Assembly (NCBI GenBank): GCA_016935735.1
Contig: JAFGQK010000071.1
Span: forward strand, 1 to 64,000
Direction: 5' to 3'
DNA length: 64,000 bases
Origin: Spirochaetales bacterium
GTDB lineage: Bacteria > Spirochaetota > Spirochaetia > SZUA-6 > JAFGRV01
Shown here: positions 27,945-36,299 of the stretch, piece after piece
How the letters are laid out: each line of letters begins with the position of its first letter
Position numbering within the stretch: position 1 is the first letter of the stretch
Made by a program: the position numbers and the translations under genes
The notes under the pieces: generated by a model
The model's database searches: none
What the model was told of the DNA's origin: nothing
What the model saw: only the letters and a program-made list of their open reading frames with translations

Positions 27945-28763
27945 ATGATGTGGTATATTATCGCGATTATCCTTATGGGAGCAGGAATAGGACTCTATTT
28001 TGGTTATAGATCCCAGGGGGAAAAGCTGTTCCAGATTAAAGCAGTACAAACATATCTGTCTTCGGACCTTAAACAGGAAGCAAAAGATGTGGAAGAAGGT
28101 CTTGGAGAAAAGGGTTCTTTTAATAAGCTTGCAGAGGTAAAGGGAAAAGTTGTCTGTGATAATCCCCTGACTTCTGAACTGGCCAGAAAAAAATGTATCC
28201 ATTATTCCATGAGTATTACAAGGAAATGGGAAGAAACATACTGGGACAAGGATTCACAGGGCAGGCGTGTTCAGAAAACACGGCAGGGTTCCGACACCGT
28301 AGCCCATAACGAGAGATCTGTTCCTTTTTATATTGAGGATTCGGCAGGAAAAATAAAAATAAATCCTGAAGGTGCGGAAATGATAAGAGAAAAGGTCTAT
28401 TCGGATTTTAAAACAGGGGAACTTGGCGGGAGTAAGATTTCAATTGGAAGTTTTTCCATAACACTTCCTTCTGTTGCTTCCGTATCCGGCCGCCGGACAA
28501 TAGGATATGAATATGAGGAATCAATAATCCCTCTTGACAGGGATATCTATATTCTCGGGGAAGCTGCGGACAGCAGTGGCGAGGTTCAAATTCAAAAGCC
28601 ATCCGAAAAGAAGAATAAATTTATCATCAGTGTAAAGAGCGAGGAAGAGTTGAAACGGGATATTCAGGGTTCCATGACAGCAATGCTTATCGGCGGAATT
28701 GTCGCGGAGATTGCAGGCGTAACACTTCTTCTTTTACGGATTTTTAATGTCATACAGGGATAG
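27945..28763 (+). CDS. GIDE-domain membrane protein (MUL1/MAPL GIDE-like)
   Basis: TM at both ends; 'AEVKGKVVCDNPLTSELARKKCIHYSMSITRKWEETYWDKDSQG...SVPFYIEDSAGKIKINPEGAEM...YEYEESIIPLDRDIYILGEAAD'. Confidence 0.7.
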   Translation: MMWYIIAIILMGAGIGLYFGYRSQGEKLFQIKAVQTYLSSDLKQEAKDVEEGLGEKGSFNKLAEVKGKVVCDNPLTSELARKKCIHYSMSITRKWEETYWDKDSQGRRVQKTRQGSDTVAHNERSVPFYIEDSAGKIKINPEGAEMIREKVYSDFKTGELGGSKISIGSFSITLPSVASVSGRRTIGYEYEESIIPLDRDIYILGEAADSSGEVQIQKPSEKKNKFIISVKSEEELKRDIQGSMTAMLIGGIVAEIAGVTLLLLRIFNVIQG

Positions 28764-29096
28764 GGCAGGGGAAGAAGAAACCAGGGAAGAGGGCTGGAAG
28801 TAAGAAAGAAAAGGGGGTTTCCGTGCCCGGGTTTTCCTTAAATGATAGAAAAATAAAAAACCAATTGAAAAAATAAGGGAGGATTAATTTAAAATTTTCA
28901 ATTGATTTTATTGATTAGTCGGTTTTTAAAATAGTGCATATTCCCCAATTTTCATTGACGGTGAAAACTTTATACTTTTCCTGAATACCTGATTGTAGCA
29001 TCGCATCAATCATAGTAAAAAAACATTGATTTTTTTTTGAAAGTCTGGTACTATTAAACTGTTGAAGATTATATTTCAATAAATAAGGAATTAAAA

Positions 29097-30008
29097 ATGG
29101 AAGTATTAAATGCAATCCAGCTCTCCAGGCTTATCGATATGAGTAATCCGGGCAAGGTATTAAATGAAATAAAAAAAATATTTTGCCATCATTACCCGGC
29201 AAACCGATTTAATCCGGTGAAATCTTATTTTGTCCAGGTAAAAAGGATTTTCGAGGGGAAATTTAAAGGATATAAAAGATGTAATACCTATTACCATGAT
29301 TTTAAACATACACTCGATACCCTGCTTGCCTCTGCAAGAATCCTGGATGGCTACAATCTGAAAGAAAAACCAATCCCGGTAAATATGGCCACGAATCTTC
29401 TTGCTGCTGCTCTTTTTCATGATGTCGGTTATATTCAGGAAGAGTGGGATAATGAAGGGACGGGTGCGAAATTTACAAAATATCATATCCAGCGGAGTGT
29501 TGAGTTTCTCCTGAAACACCAGGATAAACTGAGAATTGACAAGGATAATATCGAAATGATTAACCGGTTTATCAGGTGCACAGGATTTGCCTCGGAAATG
29601 CTTTTAATTAAGTTTCTTTCAGAACAGGAAAGAATAACAGGAGCAATCCTTGGAACAGCAGATCTTATGGGGCAGATGTCAGACCGGACCTACCTGGAAA
29701 AACTCCTTTTTCTTTATTATGAGTTTAAAGAAGCAGAAATCGAGGGATATGAAACGGAATTTGATGTTATAAAAAAGACAATTGATTTTTATGAAATGAC
29801 AAAGGAAAAATTCAAAAAACCCCTTATGAAAATGAATACATATGTACTGTATCATTTTAACAAGAGATATGATATTCATCATGATCTTTACGGGGAGACC
29901 ATAGAAAGACATATTAATTACATTAAGCGGATTATTTCAGATAGCAGTACGAATTTTAGAAGAAAACTGAACAGGGCTAATTGGGTGGAAGAGTACGTTT
30001 ATTCCTGA
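29097..30008 (+). CDS. HD-domain phosphohydrolase (PDEase-like layout)
   Basis: 'NTYYHDFKHTLDTLLASARIL' and 'LLAAALFHDVGYIQEEWDNEGTGAKFTKYH'. Confidence 0.7.
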   Translation: MEVLNAIQLSRLIDMSNPGKVLNEIKKIFCHHYPANRFNPVKSYFVQVKRIFEGKFKGYKRCNTYYHDFKHTLDTLLASARILDGYNLKEKPIPVNMATNLLAAALFHDVGYIQEEWDNEGTGAKFTKYHIQRSVEFLLKHQDKLRIDKDNIEMINRFIRCTGFASEMLLIKFLSEQERITGAILGTADLMGQMSDRTYLEKLLFLYYEFKEAEIEGYETEFDVIKKTIDFYEMTKEKFKKPLMKMNTYVLYHFNKRYDIHHDLYGETIERHINYIKRIISDSSTNFRRKLNRANWVEEYVYS

Positions 30009-30101
30009 ATAACCTTTCAATCTTCTCAATTTTCCATTTTTATTGACAACAGGGGAAATAGCTGTTATTTTTATAATAACGAAAAAGAGTAAACAGTATA
30101 T

Positions 30102-30386
30102 GTCCTGGCAGTACAGGAATGGCTCTGGCAGACGATTGACGGGCTTAATAACAGCATCAATAATACAAGACCATGGGATTTGCTGAAACAGGATTCATCC
30201 ACTCTTTTACAGGATAGATTGAAAGCCTTGGTGTGAAAACTCATTGAATTCGGGTGCCGGCTCAGTCCTTTCCTGCCGGATACAGAAGAGGAGATTATTG
30301 ACAGGTTTCATTCGACACCGATAAGACGGGACACCCGATGTTTCCGCAAAAAGAGTAAAGACGTCATTCCTATTCCAGGAGATTAA
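30102..30386 (+). pseudogene. Remnant of methionyl-tRNA synthetase anticodon-binding region
   Basis: Frame: VLAVQEWLWQTIDGLNNSINNTRPWDLLKQDSSTLLQDRLKALV*KLIEFGCRLSPFLPDTEEEIIDRFHS; MetRS-like 'N.YI....PW.L.K...LLL.PFMPET...I'. In-frame TGA; no catalytic domain upstream. Confidence 0.5.
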
Positions 30387-31887
30387 GCATCTTTTCCGTT
30401 GCTTCTGCCGCGGCAAGAACCTGGTCTGAATGGACCCCTTTTGTGACAAATGTCGTATGATTTCTCCATGTTATGGAACATTGCACCAGGGCATCGGTTT
30501 TCCCCCCGGGCGGAATATTAACCTGGTAATCCACCAGTTCAGGAAGATTGAACCTGAGTTTACTCGCAATCTTTTTTATTGCATCCATAAACGCATCATA
30601 ACCACCATCTCCCTGGCCTGTTTCCTCATATACTGTTTCCCTGGTATCAGCCTGCATTTTGTAATTTATTTTGATTGTGGCAATGGATTTAAGGCCTTTA
30701 CCTGAAACAATAATACAGGCATCTATAGAAAATTTTCTCTGTTCGGGCCGTTCAAGAACATCGGAAATAATATACGGCAGATCTTCCTTTGTAATAATGG
30801 CCTTTTTATCCCCCAGTTCGACAATACGTTCAAGAATTTTATTCTGCTGGTCTTTTGTTAATTCGATGCCAAGTTCCTTGAGGTTGTACTCAAGATTCGA
30901 CTTCCCGCTTAGTTTTCCCAATGCATAATGCCGTTTCCTGTCAAACCGCTCCGGCAGGAGGGGATTTGCATAAAGATTGCCCTTTTTATCACCATCTGCA
31001 TGAATTCCCGCAGTCTGGGTAAATACATTTATCCCACTAATCGGTTTATGGAACGGCAGCCGTTTACCTGAAAATACCTCAACCGTTTCACTCATCGCAC
31101 AGAGTTTCTTTTCGTCTATATTGGTTTTCATCTTAAGAAAATCATGGATGCACACCACTGCTTCATCCAGGGGAGTATTCCCTGCCCGTTCACCCATCCC
31201 GTTAACCGTGCAATGAATGCCGTGAATCCCTGCACTCACGGCAGCAATGGTATTGGCTGTCCCGAGCCCGTAATCATTATGAGCGTGAAAATCAAAATGA
31301 AGGTCCGGATAACGCCGGATATGTTCGGTAATAAAGGAAGTCACCTGTGTGGGACAGAGGATGCCGAGAGTATCCGGGAGCATGAACCGTTTAATCGGTG
31401 TATCCTTTAATGAATCAATCAGTGTATAGATATATTCCGGGCATTCAAGCATACCGCCGGACCAGATTTCAAGATAAATATTACATCTGAACGATTTTTT
31501 TTCTGCATAGTCAACCGTTGCAATAATATCCCGGATATGTTCTTCCGGGGTTTTATTCAGTTGTTTTTTCACATGATTAAGAGATCCCTTGGCCAGTAAA
31601 TTCATTACCTTGCAGCCGGTTTCCTCCATCCAGTCCACGGACTTTATATTGTCAGTAAATCCCAGTATCTCAATCCTGTCACCATACCCATGTGACAGGG
31701 CCCATTCCATGGTTTTGGCCACTGTCTTCTGTTCCCCTGCACTCACCCGCGCACTGGCAATTTCGATTCTGTCCACTTTCACTTCTTCCAAAAGCATTTT
31801 CGTAATAGTGAGTTTTTCCGCGGATGTATAACTCACATCTTTCATCTGTTCACCGTCCCTTAATGTTGTATCCATTACTTCTATCAT
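30370..31887 (-). CDS. cimA: (R)-citramalate synthase, Leptospira type (DRE-TIM/LeuA-like)
   Basis: 'MDTTLRDGEQMKDVSYTSAEKLTITKMLLEEVKVDRIEIASARVS', 'GFTDNIKSVDWMEETGCKVMNLLAKGSLNHVKKQL', 'FTQTAGIHADGDKKGNLYANPLLPERFDRKRHYALGKLSGK' closely match the Leptospira CimA pattern as I recall it. Confidence 0.85.
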   Translation of the reverse strand: MIEVMDTTLRDGEQMKDVSYTSAEKLTITKMLLEEVKVDRIEIASARVSAGEQKTVAKTMEWALSHGYGDRIEILGFTDNIKSVDWMEETGCKVMNLLAKGSLNHVKKQLNKTPEEHIRDIIATVDYAEKKSFRCNIYLEIWSGGMLECPEYIYTLIDSLKDTPIKRFMLPDTLGILCPTQVTSFITEHIRRYPDLHFDFHAHNDYGLGTANTIAAVSAGIHGIHCTVNGMGERAGNTPLDEAVVCIHDFLKMKTNIDEKKLCAMSETVEVFSGKRLPFHKPISGINVFTQTAGIHADGDKKGNLYANPLLPERFDRKRHYALGKLSGKSNLEYNLKELGIELTKDQQNKILERIVELGDKKAIITKEDLPYIISDVLERPEQRKFSIDACIIVSGKGLKSIATIKINYKMQADTRETVYEETGQGDGGYDAFMDAIKKIASKLRFNLPELVDYQVNIPPGGKTDALVQCSITWRNHTTFVTKGVHSDQVLAAAEATEKMLNLLE

Positions 31888-31909
31888 GTTCCACCTCCAT
31901 AAAATAAAA

Positions 31910-31935
31910 AAGCCGTGGGATTCTGCCCACGGCTT
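31910..31935 (-). terminator. Attenuator terminator of cimA
   Basis: AAGCCGTGGG-attctg-CCCACGGCTT, 10-bp perfect stem followed on minus strand by TTTTTATTTT. Confidence 0.9.
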
Positions 31936-31959
31936 AGCAATTATCTTTTGTCGTTTCCC

Positions 31960-32073
31960 TCAAGCCGGGGCTTCTTTATGGGTAATGCCAATAATAATAG
32001 CGATTATGGTTATTATTATCCGGATTGGGGAAATAAAAATGAATGTATTCAATAGCCCATTACATTGTTTCAT
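31960..32073 (-). CDS. Isoleucine-rich leader peptide (attenuator) of cimA
   Basis: MKQCNGLLNTFIFISPIRIIITIIAIIIGITHKEAPA*: 12 Ile in 37 residues, directly upstream of the terminator and cimA. Confidence 0.85.
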   Translation of the reverse strand: MKQCNGLLNTFIFISPIRIIITIIAIIIGITHKEAPA

Positions 32074-32080
32074 TTTAAAG

Positions 32081-32109
32081 AAAATAACATATACGAAAAA
32101 AAGTGTCAA
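32081..32109 (-). promoter_or_regulatory. Sigma-70-type promoter of the cimA leader
   Basis: TTGACA (32109-32104) N17 TATTTT (32086-32081) on minus strand. Confidence 0.7.
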
Positions 32110-32126
32110 GCAGGAAGAAGTAAAAA

Positions 32127-32939
32127 TCAGGGATCTTTTTCTTTGTTATTTATTTTAGCAGTGAATTTTCCTGCCAGCTTTCTCAAATCACGCATTCTTA
32201 CTCTCATCGTACCATCAACCTCAAGAGAAATAACTGCTTCCGGCGTATACTGTTCAAGTGCATAAAAAAAGGTATCGAAGTCTATTACGCCTTTTCCGAT
32301 CGGCCAGTGATGATCTGCTTTCCCGTCATTATCATGGAGATGTACATGTTGGAGCCGGGCCCCCATAGCTTTTACCCATACAGGGGCACTATCATCCGCG
32401 AAAAGATTCAAGTGCCCGATATCAAGACATAAACCGAAAAATGGGTTATTCACCTCATCAATAAGCCGTATAAGAAGATCCGGCGTTTTTTCAATCGTAT
32501 TCTCGATTACAATACCAATACCGGCTTTTGCCCATCGTTGAATTTCCTTTTTCCAGTATGCAGAGGTTTGTTTAAATCAGATATCCTGTCTTGCAAACAT
32601 ATCAACCTCGGCGGTAAATCCGCTGTGCAGGACAACGCGGAATGCATTCAAATGAACAGCGGCATCGAATATCATATCTATCCGCTTTTCAACAGCACGG
32701 CGAATTAAGTGGTCAAAATGAGCATATTCAATACCAACAAACGGTCCGTGCAATACTATCTGGCCGCTGAAACTGGATCGAACAGTCCGGTGTACGGAAA
32801 TTCGATGTATCCATGCCTGTTTTGATTGTACACCAACCAATCCGTAACTTCCTAATTCGACTTCGGCATTAAGCTTTTTTATTTCCGGCAGGAAGGGAAT
32901 TTGCTCATCTTCACCACATATACTTATCATTACCTTCAT
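32127..32939 (-). pseudogene. Sugar phosphate isomerase/epimerase (xylose isomerase-like TIM barrel) with one in-frame TGA
   Basis: N-part 32577-32939 ends 'MFARQDI*', same frame continues 'FKQTSAYWKKEIQRWAKAGIGIVIENTIEKTPDLLIRLIDEVNNPFFGLCLDIGHLNLF...LQHVHLHDNDGKADHHWPIGKGVIDF'. Confidence 0.75.
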
Positions 32940-33248
32940 TCATCATCCTTATTCAATAAAAATGCTTGCTTTGTATTATCACGTTTTTACAGATCATGTT
33001 ACTTTTTATTTTTAAACCTGTAAAGAGAATAAAACCGGGAAAAAATCTTATTTTATAATATTCCAGCATACAGCCATTTCCTGCCGTTTTTCTCTTTTTT
33101 TTAAAGTTTTCTGCAGGAATATCTTTTAAACCTCATAAAATCTGTTATAATACTAACAAGAATCCTGAACCTGTTGCGTTGGGAGCAGATAAAAGGTGAA
33201 AAAAGTATAAAAAAAATGACAAAATAAAAAAAAGCAGTTACAATATAA

Positions 33249-33305
33249 TTATAGAGGTGGTGCTCAACATTCGTTGAGCCCCAATTGTAGTTTTATAGAG
33301 GTGGT
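33249..33305. repeat. Short palindromic element bracketed by 13-bp direct repeats
   Basis: TTATAGAGGTGGT at 33249-33261 and 33293-33305 around gCTCAAC-attc-GTTGAGccccaattgtagtt; related copy at 7559-7588. Confidence 0.75.
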
Positions 33306-33319
33306 AAAGAGGAATACCA

Positions 33320-34081
33320 ATGGCTTTCAAGAAATTAAGTGCCCAGGAAATATCAGAGGTTATTGCAAAAATAAGATCCAAATATGATTTTTACTGCAAA
33401 ACCTTTTACAAACCAAGCCGGTTAAAACAGGAGTTTGAAAACCGCTACCGGGATGCCTTAAAACAGGGATTTGATGTTTCCAATTTTCTTCTTGCAGAAA
33501 TAAGTGTTATAGAAGAACTTGTTAAAAAAGAAGAGGATAAGATTGCGCAAAGCAAACCTGTCCAGGAAAAGCCGAAAGAGGATTTTGCAGATAGAATTAT
33601 TTTAGAAAACCTTAAAAAGATAGAGAAATATCCCACTGTTCACATTCATAAGGATTCTTCGGAAGAGATAAGAAGACTTGTCGGGGGGCTTAAGAAAATA
33701 TATGATATCCATATTCCTGAACTTCACAGTCTTTTTAGAAAACTCGATTCAAATCCGAATTTCAAATATATGGAAGTATATGAATCCCGACTGCGTATAC
33801 TTGCAGATGTGGGAAAGGGACTTGTTCCAGCTCAACTTACCCGGTTTTATGCATACCTGAACAAATTTCCCCGGGATTACAGAGCAATCGACTGGGAAGA
33901 AAAGCAGTATATTTTAGAATCATCCTTTCTTCTTCATGATCTGCACAACACCCTTATGAATATACTTGAAGAAACCCCAGGGCTATCTCCTGATCTTAAG
34001 GACAATTTAAAGAACATTATCGATTATATCAATAGTATGATCGAAGATTTCAGACTTAAAGATCTGAAGAGAAAGATGTAG
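33320..34081 (+). CDS. Conserved hypothetical protein, helical
   Basis: 253-aa ORF with normal composition and RBS-like AGAGGA upstream; family not recognised. Confidence 0.6.
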   Translation: MAFKKLSAQEISEVIAKIRSKYDFYCKTFYKPSRLKQEFENRYRDALKQGFDVSNFLLAEISVIEELVKKEEDKIAQSKPVQEKPKEDFADRIILENLKKIEKYPTVHIHKDSSEEIRRLVGGLKKIYDIHIPELHSLFRKLDSNPNFKYMEVYESRLRILADVGKGLVPAQLTRFYAYLNKFPRDYRAIDWEEKQYILESSFLLHDLHNTLMNILEETPGLSPDLKDNLKNIIDYINSMIEDFRLKDLKRKM

Positions 34082-34103
34082 GAGTGTATATCCTGTCCTG
34101 ATT

Positions 34104-36299
34104 TTATACCAGCTTCCTTTTCCTGGTTTTTACTTTTATGTAAAAAGCGAAGACTGCCTTTACATCATGCTTTCTTACCTTAGAACCGCCATACATCATC
34201 TGAATAACAACCTGAATAAACTGCCCGACAGGATAATCCGGTTGCAGGGAATTCTGCTCTATCTGCTTTCCCCATTCGATCCAGCCAATTTCTTCCGGAA
34301 GATGAAATCCCTTTCTTTTATGCTTTTTTATTATTTTTCTTAAAAGCATAATAACAGTATGCCGGTTTTTTTTGAAAACATACTTTATAACATATGCAGA
34401 ACGGAAAAAGAAAAAAACCAGGGCTAATACAAGAAATCCATAAAGGAAATAAAGCGGATTGATGTTGATCCAGAATGAAAAATCCTTTGATTCCTTTGCA
34501 GTGACCACAGGATCACCCATTAAAGCAGAAATCTGCTGTTGTGTCATTGAATTAAGAGTAATGTTCTTATTATACAAAATACCGGTCCCGGTAACCGTAT
34601 AGAATTCCGGATTTACGGCAGGGGTCGCTTCTTCTATGGTCCATCCCGTATCATCATACCAGACCTCCGGCCAGACATGGGCAGATAAACCGGTGATTGT
34701 TATCTTGAATCCGCTGAATGTAGTCTGCTCTTCACGGGGATGTGGGATTACGGCAAGAAAACCGGTCGCATACCTGGCCGGAATATTATTGAAACGAGCA
34801 AGGATGATTAACGCGGTTGCAAAGTGGACACTATAGCCCTCTCGTGTATTAAAAAGGAAATTCTCAAGAAAGCTTTCATTTTCCCGTATCCCGCCCGTAT
34901 CAATATTATAAGAATAATTCAAGGCAAGATCCTGCTTTATTTTTGCTATCTTTTTGCGCGGATCTGGAATAGAGGTATATGTTCCGGCCAGTTGTTTAAT
35001 TTGGGGAGAAATCATTACCGGCACCTCTATATATGGAGTAAATGTTTCCGGCTGCACAGGCTCTTTTTTTTCTTCCTTTAAATAAAAAACATCACCGGAA
35101 AGAAGCATATCGGTATTATCCAGATAGAATCCTTTATCAAAATCACCAAATATCACCTTTGGCGGGGTTCTCATAAATCGAAAAGACACGGTATCCAGGG
35201 TATGGGGCAGAAGGTGATAATACTCCCCCAGCACCTTTAAAGCGATTTCATTATCTGCTTTGTTTCCTGTTCCTTCAAACGCAGGAATACTAACCGGTTC
35301 AGATGCTACCGGTTCGCCCCCGGTCAGATTTTTCTTTTCCTCCTGTTCTGCTATAAAAAGATCATACGCAGGGGTTTCCCATGTATTATTTTCAAAGTAT
35401 TCGTAAATTCTTGTCCTTAAATAGATCGTCCTGTCGCCGGGATTCGCCTGAACTTCGAAAAGGGGAATGGAGGAAAGCACCGGTGTGGAGCCCAAATTTC
35501 TTCTAAATTCATCGTCAAAAGCAAAGCCATACTCAGGAAGTTCATACATCAAGGGAATCTGCGGAAAAAGCTTCGAAATAACATTCCTGAGTGATGTGGA
35601 AAGTGTATCAATAACTTTGCTTCTCTCTATCTGCACCATCGAATGGAATCCCCATCCAGTACCCAGGCACAAACCGATAATGACCGAGGAGATGAGAATG
35701 TTCCCCACTCTATTCCCCTTATCCAGGTACCGGAAAGCGATATAAACAAGATAGAGTACAATAAGGACAAGAGAAATAAAATAGATTGGGATAAATTGAA
35801 AAATTAAACCGGAAAGAAGAGAGATAATAAAAGCGATCCCGATGAAAGGACCTGCATAATCTCCTTTAATAATGGTACAGGAAAAGGTAGTTGAAAAGAA
35901 TGCCAGGAAAAGAATAAAGAGATTCGATAACCGGCCCGGGTTGCGTAAATTTGCCTGCATCTCCTTAAAAAGAACCCTGTATGCGTTTGCAGGGGTAATG
36001 AGTATCCCGATAATAATAAGAAATACAAACAGAAATGAATAGACACTTGATATTGTGATACAGACACGCTTTATTTTCTTTGATGTATACTCGGAAAGAA
36101 TTGCGATCGATGGTTTTATAAAGACAAGTATAAGAACAAGTACAATGGAAAGATGAGATTTAAAAGCTATTTTTACAAGGAAAGGAATTACAAAGGCAAA
36201 AATATATGCAAGTACATATCTGAATAGAATTTCTCCTGATAATTTTCGTTTTGAATCCGGTTTTAATCCTTTTTTTTCACTCATGGAATTCCTTTTCAA
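34104..36299 (-). CDS. Transglutaminase-like membrane protein (TgpA/DUF3488 type)
   Basis: N-terminal TM cluster; 'NTREGYSVHFATALIILARFNNIPARYATGFLA', 'AHVWPEVWYDDTGWTIEEATP' (Cys replaced at the YSVHFA position, see findings). Confidence 0.85.
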   Translation of the reverse strand: MKRNSMSEKKGLKPDSKRKLSGEILFRYVLAYIFAFVIPFLVKIAFKSHLSIVLVLILVFIKPSIAILSEYTSKKIKRVCITISSVYSFLFVFLIIIGILITPANAYRVLFKEMQANLRNPGRLSNLFILFLAFFSTTFSCTIIKGDYAGPFIGIAFIISLLSGLIFQFIPIYFISLVLIVLYLVYIAFRYLDKGNRVGNILISSVIIGLCLGTGWGFHSMVQIERSKVIDTLSTSLRNVISKLFPQIPLMYELPEYGFAFDDEFRRNLGSTPVLSSIPLFEVQANPGDRTIYLRTRIYEYFENNTWETPAYDLFIAEQEEKKNLTGGEPVASEPVSIPAFEGTGNKADNEIALKVLGEYYHLLPHTLDTVSFRFMRTPPKVIFGDFDKGFYLDNTDMLLSGDVFYLKEEKKEPVQPETFTPYIEVPVMISPQIKQLAGTYTSIPDPRKKIAKIKQDLALNYSYNIDTGGIRENESFLENFLFNTREGYSVHFATALIILARFNNIPARYATGFLAVIPHPREEQTTFSGFKITITGLSAHVWPEVWYDDTGWTIEEATPAVNPEFYTVTGTGILYNKNITLNSMTQQQISALMGDPVVTAKESKDFSFWININPLYFLYGFLVLALVFFFFRSAYVIKYVFKKNRHTVIMLLRKIIKKHKRKGFHLPEEIGWIEWGKQIEQNSLQPDYPVGQFIQVVIQMMYGGSKVRKHDVKAVFAFYIKVKTRKRKLV

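Noticed and set aside
28861-28902. CAATTGAAAA...TTTTCAATTG inverted repeat after the GIDE gene
   Set aside because: AT-rich arms with long loop; too weak to call a terminator or element.
32577-32579. UGA as selenocysteine codon in the sugar isomerase
   Set aside because: Position is not a known redox/metal Cys site in the family and Trp (TGG) fits better; nonsense mutation preferred.
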